Below are positions 36,152-43,797 of a stretch of DNA of 64,000 nt, piece by piece. The stretch is from Streptomyces halstedii (lineage in GTDB: Bacteria > Actinomycetota > Actinomycetes > Streptomycetales > Streptomycetaceae). The stretch spans positions 41,274 through 105,273 of the forward strand of contig JOAZ01000035.1 of assembly GCA_000720535.1 (NCBI GenBank). Direction: 5' to 3'. Below the pieces are notes generated by a model. It was not told the origin of the DNA. It did no database searches and saw only the letters and a program-made list of their open reading frames with translations. A program made the position numbers and the translations under genes. Position 1 is the first letter of the stretch. Every line of letters begins with the position of its first letter.

Positions 36152-36307
36152 TCAATCCGTGTCGTCGACCGGGAGCGGCGGCAGATCGGGCTCCACGAAC
36201 AGGCCCGCGTACTGCGGGGTGGGCAGCGGGGCCGGCGCGCCCGGGTCCGTGGCCGCGGCCTGGCTGTCGGGGTGCCGCTGCGTGGAGCGTGCGGGCATGT
36301 CGGTCAT
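36152..36307 (-). CDS. 51-residue proline-rich small protein
   Basis: This short ORF begins MTDMPARSTQRHPDSQ and ends PDLPPLPVDDTD, with a QYAGLFVEPD core. An AGGAC ribosome site lies six bases upstream of ATG 36307. It has no cysteine and no membrane helix. Composition (Pro, Asp, Ala) differs from the usual Arg-rich antisense noise. It could be a small soluble protein or a peptide precursor, but no modifying enzymes are encoded nearby. The function is unknown, and coding status is moderately supported by the ribosome site. Confidence 0.5.
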   Translation of the reverse strand: MTDMPARSTQRHPDSQAAATDPGAPAPLPTPQYAGLFVEPDLPPLPVDDTD

Positions 36308-36607
36308 CGAGTGTCCTGTAGGTAGGTGTGCGGTGGGAGCCCCGTGACCCTGCCTGGCGGTGAGAACGGCTCGGCTGGTCGCGACCGGGGCGGCGACGAA
36401 GCGCCGCTCCCCGGTGCCGCACCGCTCCGGGGGCGTCCGGATCAACACGCGGTGTATGCAGACTGTAGCCCTCTCGGCACGGCTTCCCTCTGAATTTGGG
36501 CTGTCCGGCACGACGTTCGGTGCGAGATGGCGAGGGAGAGGCCCGCTCGGCGGCGCGGAGCGGGGCAGGGGCGTGCTCGTGCGACACGCCCGGGGCACAC
36601 TCGCCGG
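36308..36607. other. Spacer between two small leftward genes
   Basis: This 300-bp region contains a possible promoter for the 51-residue protein near 36440-36500, where the sequence is less GC-rich (TGCAGACTGTAGCCCTC...CTGAATTTGGG). No further genes are seen. Confidence 0.3.
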
Positions 36608-36925
36608 TCAGGCGCTCCGGGAGACCTCCGCTCCGGTCCCCGCTGCGCTCTCGGGCGCCGTGGGGGCGGCGGCCACCGTGGCCGACGTCTTACGGATGTG
36701 GATCAGCAGGCCGATGAACCCGGCGATGAAGCCGCTGACCAGGCCGGAGACGCCGTGGTTCAGCGCGTTGATCCCGGGGCTGTCCGGCATGCCGACGGCC
36801 AGGTAATTGACGAGGGCGCTCATCACCGCCCCCGCCACCCCGCCGAAGATTCCACTGATGACCGAGGCGCGGAGCGGCGACGGTGCGGTGGAAGGGACGT
36901 GGCCGGGTCTGAGCGGTGTGGACAT
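36608..36925 (-). CDS. Small two-helix membrane protein
   Basis: This 105-residue protein has two hydrophobic helices, ASVISGIFGGVAGAVMSALV (about residues 20-40) and GVSGLVSGFIAGFIGLLIHI (about 60-80), both Gly-rich and suited to close packing. A short loop, GMPDSPGINALN, joins them. The tail is Ala/Thr/Pro-rich and cytoplasmic. ATG at 36925 has GGAGGG upstream, so an in-frame extension beginning further upstream is rejected. Function is unknown. It stands upstream of the small-protein genes and is divergent from the initiator tRNA. Confidence 0.65.
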   Translation of the reverse strand: MSTPLRPGHVPSTAPSPLRASVISGIFGGVAGAVMSALVNYLAVGMPDSPGINALNHGVSGLVSGFIAGFIGLLIHIRKTSATVAAAPTAPESAAGTGAEVSRSA

Positions 36926-37138
36926 CGTCGAGGGCCCTCCAGACAGGCTGTCGCGCGAGATCGGGGGTGCGCCCACATCCTTGGTCACAGGGCCACGCGT
37001 GGCAACTACTCGGTAGCGAAGGGTGGTTGAAGCGTGATGCCGGTTCCGTGGACCTCCCGGTCGCCGGGTGGCACGGGCGGTCGGCGGCGGCGTGGTCATG
37101 AGGGCCCCGCGGATGGCGTAGAGTTGGCATCACAACGG

Positions 37139-37212
37139 CGCGGGGTGGAGCAGCTCGGTAGCTCGCTGGGCTCATAACCCAGAGGTCGCAGGTTCAAATC
37201 CTGTCCCCGCTA
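37139..37212 (+). tRNA. Initiator tRNA-fMet (anticodon CAT)
   Basis: It begins CGCGGGG and ends CCCCGC-T-A, so base 1 (C) and base 72 (U) do not pair, the feature that permits formylation. The anticodon stem CTGGG/CCCAG has the three consecutive G-C pairs of initiators around loop CTCATAA. It is 74 bases with CCA not encoded. A strong terminator follows at 37221. Confidence 0.96.
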
Positions 37213-37220
37213 CTGAAGAC

Positions 37221-37254
37221 GGTGGCCCGGATCCTTCCAAGGATCCGGGCCACC
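37221..37254 (+). terminator. Terminator of initiator tRNA
   Basis: GGTGGCCCGGATCCTT (37221-37236) and AAGGATCCGGGCCACC (37239-37254) form a perfect 16-bp stem with a two-base gap, starting eight bases after the tRNA. Confidence 0.9.
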
Positions 37255-37332
37255 GTCGTATGCCCTCGTCCGGGCCCCCACCGGCCCCCGTCGCCCCCGG
37301 CCGGCCCTCCTGCGGACCGGCGCCGGAACGGC

Positions 37333-37363
37333 TTGACCTTGACGCGACGTAAAGATCTAGCGT
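37333..37363 (+). promoter_or_regulatory. MerR-type promoter with 19-bp spacer and operator dyad
   Basis: TTGACC at 37333-37338 serves as -35 and TAGCGT at 37358-37363 as -10, 19 bp apart, the overlong spacer typical of MerR-activated promoters. CTTGACGCGACGTAAAG (37338-37354) fills the spacer with an imperfect dyad (CTT.ACG...CGT.AAG). The ATG of the regulator at 37371 is only eight bases after the -10, so its mRNA would be essentially leaderless. Confidence 0.7.
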
Positions 37364-37370
37364 TTCCGGC

Positions 37371-38117
37371 ATGGAGTGGTCCATCCAGGAAATCGCCCGC
37401 CGCGCGGGTACCACGAGCCGCACGCTCCGGTACTACGGCGACATCGGCCTTCTGGCGCCCAGCCGGACCGGTGCCAACGGCTACCGCTACTACGACCAGG
37501 CCGCCCTCGTCCGGTTGCAGCGGATTCTGCTGCTGCGGGAGCTGGGGCTCTCGCTGTCCGCCGTCAAGGACGTACTGGAAGGGCAGCGGGACACCTCGGC
37601 GGCCCTGCGGGCGCACCTGGGCCTGCTGGAGCGGGAGCGGGAGCGGATCGGGCGGCAGATCGCCTCGGTGCGGACCACCCTCCACCGGACCGAGAAGGGA
37701 CAGGAACTCATGGCCGAGGACATGTTCGACGGCTTCGATCACACCGTCTACGAGGAGGAGGTCACCGAGCGCTGGGGGCCGGAGGCATACGAGAAGGGCG
37801 ACCGGTGGTGGCGCGGACTGGGACCGGAGGAGCGTACGGCGTTCCTGGCCGAGCACGACACCCTCGCCCGGGACTACGGGCAGGCACGGGCCGGTGGTCT
37901 GGAGGCGGGCGGCGACGTGGTGCAGGACATCGCGCGTCGGCACTGCGCGTGGCTCTCGACGACCGCGCCGGCCACCCGTTCGTACGTGATCGGTCTCGGC
38001 GCCATGTATGTCGCCGATCCGCGCTTCGCGAAGAACTACGATCGGTACGGGGACGGCACCGCCGCCCTCGTACGGGATGCACTGACGATCTACGCGCGGC
38101 ACCGGCTCTCCGACTGA
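37371..38117 (+). CDS. MerR-family regulator with TipAS antibiotic-recognition domain
   Basis: This 248-residue protein has an N-terminal MerR winged helix: SIQEIARRAGTTSRTLRYYGDIGLL, then SRTGANGYRYYDQAALVRLQRI. A coiled coil follows at about 75-110. The C-terminal part (about 125-245) contains DGFDHTVYEEEVTERWG, DRWWRGLGPEERTAFLAEHD and FAKNYDRYGDGTAALVRDA, matching the TipAS fold that covalently traps thiopeptides in TipAL. No Cys at the TipAS capture site could be placed with certainty; HCAWLS near residue 205 is a candidate. It is probably autoregulated through the 19-bp-spacer promoter just upstream. Confidence 0.87.
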   Translation: MEWSIQEIARRAGTTSRTLRYYGDIGLLAPSRTGANGYRYYDQAALVRLQRILLLRELGLSLSAVKDVLEGQRDTSAALRAHLGLLERERERIGRQIASVRTTLHRTEKGQELMAEDMFDGFDHTVYEEEVTERWGPEAYEKGDRWWRGLGPEERTAFLAEHDTLARDYGQARAGGLEAGGDVVQDIARRHCAWLSTTAPATRSYVIGLGAMYVADPRFAKNYDRYGDGTAALVRDALTIYARHRLSD

Positions 38118-38248
38118 CCCCGGGGCCGGGGCCCCGGCGCGCTCCCCCTTCCGGCCCATGCCGAGCCGCCGCACGGCGCGGCTCCGGGCGGTGCGGGCGG
38201 GGCGCGGTACCGTCCGCAGCCGTGGGCGGACCGGGCAGGAGTACACAG

Positions 38249-39379
38249 GTGGGGAAGCGGGACGGACAGCGCGGCGGGCTCATGGAGGGCTCCCGGACAC
38301 GGCGGTTCGTGTGGGCTCTGCCCGCCCTGATGATCGTGGCCGGCGCGGCGGTCGACCTGACGACCTCGCCCAACTTCTCCGCCATCCCGCTCTTCGCCGC
38401 GGCGCCGCTGATCGCCGCTCCCTTCTTCTCGCTGGCCAGCACCGTCCGTACGGCGGGGGCCGCCTTTCTCGTCGTCCTCGCCATCCGGGCCGCGCACGGC
38501 ACGCTCGGCCACGTCGTGCCGCTCACCGAACTGCTCACCCTGGTCACCGTCTCCGCGCTCGCCCTCGTCATCAACAGCGTCGTGCGGCACAGCAACGAGC
38601 AGTTGGCCTCGGCCCGGGTCATCGCGGAGACGGCGATGCGCGCGGTGCTGCCCACACCGGACGACCGGATCGGCGGTCTGATGGTCGCGGCCCGCTACGA
38701 GGCGGCGCAGGCGGACGAGTTCGTCGGCGGCGACCTCTTCGCCATCGTGGACACGCCGCACGGGGTGCGGCTGGTCGTCGGGGACGTGCGGGGCAAGGGG
38801 CTGGAGGCCGTGGGGGCGGTGGCCGTGGTGATCGGGGCCTTCCGGGAGGCGGCCGAGCAGGAGTCCTCCCTGGAGGGGGTGGCGCAGCGGCTGGAACGGG
38901 CGCTGGCCCGTGACGGGGTGCGGCGGGGCGGTCTGGACTCCGTGGAGGGGTTCGTCACCGCCGTCCTCGCCGAGATCCCGGCCGGGTCGGACGTCCTGCG
39001 GATCGTCAACCGGGGGCACCCCGAGCCGATCCTGCTGCACGGCGAGGGACGGCTCCAGGTGCTGGCACCGGGTGTGCCCGCGCTGCCGATCGGTATGGGC
39101 CTGGACATGTGGCCGGACCGGTCCGACGAGTGGCCGATGCCCGCCGGAGCGACACTGCTCGTCTACACGGACGGGCTGTCGGAGGCGCGGGACGCGCGCG
39201 GTGTCTTCTACGACCCGGCGGAACGGCTGCGCGGCCGGACCTTCCCGGGGCCCGAGGAGCTGCTCTCCGCACTGACCGACGACGTCCGGCTGCACACCGG
39301 GGGCCGGACGACGGACGACATGGCGCTGCTCGCCGTCGAACGGCCCGAACCGGGCCGGCAGAGCCCGCGGAGACCGTGA
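38249..39379 (+). CDS. Membrane-anchored PP2C/SpoIIE-type serine/threonine phosphatase
   Basis: This 376-residue protein has an N-terminal membrane domain of about four helices (WALPALMIVAGAAVDL; AIPLFAAAPLIAAPFF; GAAFLVVLAIRAA; LTLVTVSALALVIN). A SpoIIE-like PP2C domain follows from about 145: VAARYEAAQADEFVGGDLFAIV, LVVGDVRGKGLEAVG, a VNRGHPEPILL segment, LLVYTDGLSEARD, and TDDMALLAV near the end. The Asp residues in GGDLF, GDVRGKG, TDG and DD are the metal ligands. It probably dephosphorylates anti-sigma antagonists. GTG at 38249 has AGGAG seven bases upstream. It follows the TipA-like gene by 131 bp. Confidence 0.85.
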   Translation: MGKRDGQRGGLMEGSRTRRFVWALPALMIVAGAAVDLTTSPNFSAIPLFAAAPLIAAPFFSLASTVRTAGAAFLVVLAIRAAHGTLGHVVPLTELLTLVTVSALALVINSVVRHSNEQLASARVIAETAMRAVLPTPDDRIGGLMVAARYEAAQADEFVGGDLFAIVDTPHGVRLVVGDVRGKGLEAVGAVAVVIGAFREAAEQESSLEGVAQRLERALARDGVRRGGLDSVEGFVTAVLAEIPAGSDVLRIVNRGHPEPILLHGEGRLQVLAPGVPALPIGMGLDMWPDRSDEWPMPAGATLLVYTDGLSEARDARGVFYDPAERLRGRTFPGPEELLSALTDDVRLHTGGRTTDDMALLAVERPEPGRQSPRRP

Positions 39380-39603
39380 GGACCGTGGGGCGGGACGGCG
39401 GATGAGCGGTCGCGACCGTCCGTGATCACGAGAACCCGCTCCGCATAACATTTGACGAACCGTCAGAAACTGACGGCCGGGCACGACACGCTCCGGGCAC
39501 CCGTTTGAAGCTGATTCCTGCTGATAAGTCCAGGCCGAAGTCGCGAACGATCAGTGGGAACGGCTTGGAATCGGACCCCGGTGTCTATTAACGTTCGATA
39601 ACG
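39380..39603 (+). promoter_or_regulatory. Promoter region of the riboswitch-controlled M23 gene
   Basis: This region contains a perfect dyad CCGTCAG-AAA-CTGACGG (39460-39476), possibly a terminator of the PP2C gene or an operator. Near 39565-39591, TTGGAA and TATTAA are a loose -35/-10 pair. Transcription would start just before the riboswitch aptamer. Confidence 0.35.
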
Positions 39604-39786
39604 CAGCGCGGTCGTCCCAGTCGTCGCAAGAGGCGGCACCGTGCGCGAGCGCCGAATTCCGCAAGGGAACCGGGGAACCACCTACATGGGGTGAATCGGA
39701 CACCTGTGTCTCGTGAGAGGCGTCAGGGGTCCGTAGGAGACCTTCCTGCTCCGAACCCGTCAGCTAACCCGGTAGGCGAGAAGGAA
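39604..39786 (+). ncRNA. c-di-AMP riboswitch (ydaO/yuaA type)
   Basis: The 5' leader of the M23 gene carries the ydaO hallmarks in order: a 5' stem region ending GGAACCGGGGAACCA (near 39665-39680), ATGGGGTGAATCGG (39686-39699), a variable hairpin, then CCGAACCCGTCAGCTAACCC and GGTAGGCGAGAAGGAA (39751-39787). In Streptomyces this aptamer sits before cell-wall hydrolase genes such as rpfA and NlpC/M23 peptidases and turns them off when c-di-AMP binds. The ribosome site AGGAAAGGAG follows directly. Exact boundaries are approximate. Confidence 0.88.
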
Positions 39787-39804
39787 GGAAAGGAGTGCGC
39801 CCAC

Positions 39805-40848
39805 GTGGCGTCGAATCAGCCTGCCCCCGAGACCTCGTTCTCTTTCAGGCCCGCGGCCTTCGGTGACGAGGACACGACGCGGGGGGAATGGAACCCCACC
39901 GAGGATTCCCTCCGGCCCGTTCGCGGCAGGCATCGCGTGGCCAAGCAGCGCGGTCTCGCCCGTAGCTCCACCGTCCTCGGTGTCGGCGTCATCGCGGCCG
40001 TCGGCGCGGGGGGCATGGCCACCGCGCAGGGCAAGCCGCCGGTCTCCATCTCCCTTCCCGATTCCGTCAAGGACAATCTTCCCGATCCCTCATCCCTTCC
40101 CGGTGTGGGTGCGTTCATGTCCGGCGGTTCCGACGCGGACGACACGACAGCCGTCACCGCGTCCGCCCCGCTGACCAGCGCCGGTATCACCGCCACGGAG
40201 GCCGAGCAGGGCGCCACCGACGCCGGTGAGGCGCTGCGCGCCCGCATCCTCCAGCAGGCCGAGCAGCAGCAGGCCGGCGCCGAGGCCGAGGCCAGGGCCG
40301 CGCAGGAGTCGGCGGCGGCCGAACAGGCCGCGAAGGAAGCCGCGAAGCAGCAGAGCGAGGCCGAGGCCAAGGCCGCGGCGGAGAAGAAGGCGGCGGAGGA
40401 GGCGGCGAAGAAGAAGGCCGAGGCCGAGCGCCTCGCCAAGCTGGCCGCCAGCTACGCCCTCCCCACCTCCTCGTACACGATCACCTCGACCTTCGGTCAG
40501 GCCGGATCGCTGTGGTCCTCCGGCCAGCACACCGGGCTCGACTTCGCCGCTCCCACCGGCACCCCGGTCAAGGCCGTGCACGGCGGGACGGTCAAGTCGG
40601 CCGGCTGGTCCGGTTCGTACGGCTACCGCACGGTGCTGGAGCTCGACGACGGCACCGAGATCTGGTACTGCCACCAGTCCTCGATGGACGTGACGGCGGG
40701 CCAGCGGGTCAACACCGGCGACACCATCGGCCGGGTCGGCGCCACCGGCAACGTGACGGGCCCTCATCTCCACCTGGAGGTCCACACCGCGGACGGCTCC
40801 GGCATCGACCCGATGAGCTGGCTGCGCAGCAAGGGCCTGACGGTCTGA
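39805..40848 (+). CDS. Secreted M23 metallopeptidase with coiled-coil stalk
   Basis: This 347-residue cell-wall hydrolase has an N-terminal charged stretch, a hydrophobic anchor (STVLGVGVIAAVGAGGMATA, about residues 55-75), and a long Ala/Glu/Lys/Gln coiled coil (about 125-215). The M23 domain follows with HTGLDFAAP (zinc His and Asp) and GPHLHLEVH (HxH), near residues 250 and 325. The coiled coil probably positions the enzyme or gates its activity, as in EnvC-like proteins. I chose GTG at 39805 because AAGGAGTGCGCCCAC precedes it. It is controlled by the c-di-AMP riboswitch, linking hydrolase synthesis to turgor signalling. Confidence 0.88.
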   Translation: MASNQPAPETSFSFRPAAFGDEDTTRGEWNPTEDSLRPVRGRHRVAKQRGLARSSTVLGVGVIAAVGAGGMATAQGKPPVSISLPDSVKDNLPDPSSLPGVGAFMSGGSDADDTTAVTASAPLTSAGITATEAEQGATDAGEALRARILQQAEQQQAGAEAEARAAQESAAAEQAAKEAAKQQSEAEAKAAAEKKAAEEAAKKKAEAERLAKLAASYALPTSSYTITSTFGQAGSLWSSGQHTGLDFAAPTGTPVKAVHGGTVKSAGWSGSYGYRTVLELDDGTEIWYCHQSSMDVTAGQRVNTGDTIGRVGATGNVTGPHLHLEVHTADGSGIDPMSWLRSKGLTV

Positions 40849-40935
40849 GCCCCGACGCCGGTCCACCGGCGCGCGCCGCCGAGCCGCGACCGTGCACCGG
40901 CGTACCCCGGGCACCTCTCCGGTGCTCCCGAAACC

Positions 40936-40977
40936 CCGGCAGCCCTGACGCTCACCCCCCGACGTCAGGGCTGCCGG
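40936..40977 (+). terminator. Terminator after the M23 gene
   Basis: CCGGCAGCCCTGACG (40936-40950) pairs with CGTCAGGGCTGCCGG (40963-40977), a perfect 15-bp stem with a 12-base loop. Confidence 0.87.
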
Positions 40978-41109
40978 TCCGCGTCGGCTCCCCTCCGCCG
41001 TGCCCCGGTACGGTCCGGCCCGCCTGACACGGCCCGCCTGACACGGAGGTCCGACACGATCGGCGGTACGAGCGGAATACCGACTTTCGACGGCCTGTTG
41101 ATCTCGGAC

Positions 41110-42054
41110 ATGACGCCCTATCGCGCACTCGGCGCTTCGAGTCTCCAGGTCTTCCCGCTCGCCCTCGGCGGCAACGTCTTCGGCTGGACCGCCGACGAGG
41201 CCGCCTCCTTCGCCGTCCTCGACGCGTACACCGCGGCCGGCGGCAACTTCGTCGACACCGCCGACTCGTACTCGTCCTGGATCCCGGGCAACGAGGGCGG
41301 CGAGTCGGAGACCCTCATCGGCGCGTGGCTGAAGTCGCGCGGCCGCCGCGACGACGTCGTCGTCGCCACCAAGGTCGGGGGCCACCCCGCGTACAAGGGG
41401 CTCTCGCCCGACAACGTCAAGAAGGCGGCCGAGGCGTCGCTGCGGCGGCTGGGCACCGACCACATCGACCTCTACTACACGCACTTCGACGATGAGAGCG
41501 TCCCGGTCGAGGACATCGTCACCGCCCTCGACGAGCTGGTGAAGGCGGGACACGTCCGGGAGATCGCCGCTTCCAACATCAGCCCCGAGCGGCTGAAGGC
41601 CTCCCTGGACTTCTCCGAGCGCGAGGGCCTGGCCCGCTACGTGGCGCTCCAGCCGCACTACAACCTCGTCTCCCGCGACACCTACGAGGGCGCGCTGCTG
41701 GACACCGCGGCCGACGCCGGGCTCGCCGCCGTCCCGTACTTCGCCCTCGCCTCCGGCTTCCTGACCGGCAAGTACCGTCCGGGCACCGAGGTGGAGAGCG
41801 CGCGGGCGGGCAGTGCCGCCGCCCACCTGGAGACGGAGCGCGGGCGCGAGGTCCTCGCGGCGCTGGACGCGGTGGCACGGGAGCAGGAGGCCGAGATCGC
41901 CACCGTCGCGCTGGCCTGGCTCGCCGCCCGCCCCACGGTCGTCGCCCCGATCGCCTCCGCCCGTACGGTCGAGCAGCTGCCCGCGCTGCTGGCGGTCGCG
42001 GACCTGCGGCTGACGGACGACCAGATGGCCCGGCTGACCGAGGCCTCCGCCTGA
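41110..42054 (+). CDS. Aldo/keto reductase
   Basis: This 314-residue (beta/alpha)8 NADPH-dependent oxidoreductase carries the catalytic tetrad: Asp and Tyr in NFVDTADSYSSW, Lys in VVVATKVGG, His in LYYTHFDD. The cofactor-binding end contains PIASARTVEQL. It resembles the YajO/general-stress AKR class; the substrate is probably a small aldehyde or ketone but is not determinable. I chose ATG at 41110 (MTPYRALGASSLQVF); a TTG four codons earlier is unlikely. It ends 6 bp before a strong hairpin. The convergent prsW frame runs antisense through about half of this gene, which I think is not a real overlap. Confidence 0.88.
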   Translation: MTPYRALGASSLQVFPLALGGNVFGWTADEAASFAVLDAYTAAGGNFVDTADSYSSWIPGNEGGESETLIGAWLKSRGRRDDVVVATKVGGHPAYKGLSPDNVKKAAEASLRRLGTDHIDLYYTHFDDESVPVEDIVTALDELVKAGHVREIAASNISPERLKASLDFSEREGLARYVALQPHYNLVSRDTYEGALLDTAADAGLAAVPYFALASGFLTGKYRPGTEVESARAGSAAAHLETERGREVLAALDAVAREQEAEIATVALAWLAARPTVVAPIASARTVEQLPALLAVADLRLTDDQMARLTEASA

Positions 42055-43738
42055 GACACCCGGGGCGGACCCGCGTCACGAACGCGGGCCCCGCCCCGGC
42101 CACGCGGCACGGGCCAACGGGGACCTGTCCCGCCACGGGGTACGGGCCTAGGGCGTGTTTCGAAAGTAGCGCCGTCCGCCCGGAGGGCGGGGCCCGCGGC
42201 GTCCGGTGCGTGCGATCGCAAGGCGGAGGGTCGCCCTCGTACTGGACGTACTCGGGCGACTCCGACAACGCGGCGAGCGTGCGTGCCGGGCGTCGCGGGC
42301 CAGGCGGGACTTTCGAAACACGCCCTAGCGGCGCGGGGACGGGCCCGCCGGGCCGCACCGGCGCGGTGTGGCCGTAGGGGAACTGCCGGGGCAGGTGCGG
42401 GGGTACGGGCGGTGGCACCGGCGGTATGGGGCGGCGGATCCGGCCCGTCACCTGGGCCGCGTACGTCAGGGCGGGGCCCGCGACGTCCCGGCGCTGCCAC
42501 AGATGGTGCAGCAACTCCCGCTCCCGCGCGGCGAAGTCCCCTTCCGCCCCGCCGTGGCGGGCCCGGCGGCGCAGCACGGCCAGCGAGGTCGCGAACGACT
42601 CGTACTCGGCGACGGCGCGTGCCGCCCAGGCGCCCCGGGCCGGGTCCTGGTGGCCGTTCCAGCGCCGGGCCACGTCGCGGGCGGTGCTCCGTGCCCGCAT
42701 GGACGCCAGGGCGAGCGGTTCCGCCGGAGTCAGCCAGCCGGCCGCCGCGTACACCGGGAGTTCGGCGGCGAGCGTACGCAGCTCGCGCTGCCGGGACCAG
42801 ATCGCCAGCCAGGTCACCAGGGCGAAGCACGGCACCATGAACGCCCCGTACACCGCGTAGAAGCCGAGGCCGCCGAGCGCCGACGCGCCGTTCCACGCGG
42901 CGTGCATGCCCATGGCGAGCACCAGGCCGAGCAGCGGGAGCAGGACCCGGCGCACCCGGTGCCGCCGCCCGCCGAGCGCGGCGAGACCGAAACCGATCCC
43001 GGTGAGCACCGTGAACAGCGGGTGGGCGAACGGGGACACCACGGCCCGTACGAAGAACGTCCCGGCGGTCGCTGACGCGAGGCCCGTCGTCCCCAACTGC
43101 TGGTCCTCGCCGAAGGCGTTGCCCAGGTAGAGGATGTTCTCGGTGAAGGCGAAGCCGGTGGCGGTGAACCCGGCGACCACGACACCGTGGACGAGGGAGC
43201 CGAACTCCCTCCCGCGGAACAGGAAGATCAGCAGGACGGCGGCGGCCTTCGCGCTCTCCTCGACGACCGGGGCGATCACCGTGGCCCCCAGGGTGTCGGC
43301 GCTCGCCGCGTCCGCGGTGGCCGTGGCTATCCAGCGGGTCGCGAAGGTGTTGGCGACGATCGCCACCAGCGCGGCGGCGCACGCGCCCCAGGCGAACGCG
43401 AACAGCAGATTCCGCCAGGGGCCCGGATCGACCCGGTCGAGCCAGCGGAACGCCGCCATCAGCAGCGGCACCGGCAGCACGGCCAGGCCCAGCCCCACCA
43501 GGAAACCCTCGGTGCCGGTCTGTTCGCGCACCAGGGCCAGGATCACCAGACCGCAGAGCGCGAGAGCGGTGACGACCGCGCCGGCCCGGAAGGCCTTGCT
43601 GCGCCAGACCATGCCGAGGCCCCGGGGCCGGTAACGCCAGTGGCCCTGCCCGGGGACGGCGCCCAGGAACTCGTCGAGCCGCTGCTCCCCGAGGACCGGG
43701 ACGGCCGGCTGCTGGTGTTGCGCGGACGCCTCGTACAC
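41579..43738 (-). CDS. PrsW-family intramembrane metalloprotease, C-terminus disturbed by a hairpin element
   Basis: The first 470 codons (43738 to 42329) encode a membrane protein of eight to ten helices with PrsW signatures: APVVEESAKAAAVLL (EExxK type), GFAFTENILYLGNAF (FxxxENxxY), FAHPLFTVL and MGMHAAWNG. PrsW enzymes cleave anti-sigma factors within the membrane. A soluble, Arg-rich domain follows (about 320-440), then Pro-rich sequence. From codon 471 the frame enters the 181-bp element and continues without a stop to 41579, antisense to the aldo/keto reductase. The last roughly 250 residues are probably not native. The functional end is likely near 42310-42340, so treat the listed stop as that of the open frame only. 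Confidence 0.7.
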   Translation of the reverse strand: MYEASAQHQQPAVPVLGEQRLDEFLGAVPGQGHWRYRPRGLGMVWRSKAFRAGAVVTALALCGLVILALVREQTGTEGFLVGLGLAVLPVPLLMAAFRWLDRVDPGPWRNLLFAFAWGACAAALVAIVANTFATRWIATATADAASADTLGATVIAPVVEESAKAAAVLLIFLFRGREFGSLVHGVVVAGFTATGFAFTENILYLGNAFGEDQQLGTTGLASATAGTFFVRAVVSPFAHPLFTVLTGIGFGLAALGGRRHRVRRVLLPLLGLVLAMGMHAAWNGASALGGLGFYAVYGAFMVPCFALVTWLAIWSRQRELRTLAAELPVYAAAGWLTPAEPLALASMRARSTARDVARRWNGHQDPARGAWAARAVAEYESFATSLAVLRRRARHGGAEGDFAARERELLHHLWQRRDVAGPALTYAAQVTGRIRRPIPPVPPPVPPHLPRQFPYGHTAPVRPGGPVPAPLGRVSKVPPGPRRPARTLAALSESPEYVQYEGDPPPCDRTHRTPRAPPSGRTALLSKHALGPYPVAGQVPVGPCRVAGAGPAFVTRVRPGCLRRRPRSAGPSGRPSAAGPRPPAARAAARPYGRRRSGRRPWGGRRARPARRWRSRPPAPVPPRPAPRGPRARAPSPGGRRHCPPARSPPRCPDGTCRSGSRRRGRSTGRRRARRRPRCPAARPRRCRGRRGCSAAGAPRSGPGPRARRSPGRPSAARG
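42061..42097. terminator. Terminator after the aldo/keto reductase gene
   Basis: CGGGGCGG.CCCGCGT (from 42061) pairs with ACGCGGG.CCCCGCCCCG (to 42097) around a short loop with one bulge. Being symmetric, it would also stop transcripts arriving from prsW on the other strand. Confidence 0.8.
42148..42328. mobile_element. 181-bp hairpin/MITE-like element with 20-bp terminal inverted repeats
   Basis: CTAGGGCGTGTTTCGAAAGT at 42148-42167 is repeated exactly as its complement at 42309-42328. The interior is itself largely self-complementary: GCCCGCGGCGTCCGG on the left with CCGGGCGTCGCGGGC on the right, and GTCGCCC with GGGCGAC at the centre. The whole unit can fold into one long hairpin. It encodes nothing. 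The outer CTAG on each side could be a 4-bp target duplication, as produced by IS5-family transposases, which would make this a non-autonomous element. I recall very similar hairpins scattered in Streptomyces genomes, but that is memory, not a search. Confidence 0.75.
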
Positions 43739-43797
43739 CCGACGACCCTAGCGAGAGGGACCGACAACGGGCCACGGCGCGACGGCGGAAACGGCGG

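Noticed and set aside
36152-36307. RiPP precursor peptide
   Set aside because: No modification enzyme, protease or transporter gene is adjacent; the degenerate asparagine synthase is 12 kb away and lacks the PP-loop needed for lasso cyclisation.
35535-36347. Plus-strand ORF beginning with VKQGPITFDGAEPE
   Set aside because: It runs through the palindrome array and antisense to two better-supported small genes; only the first 60 residues look protein-like and there is no ribosome site.
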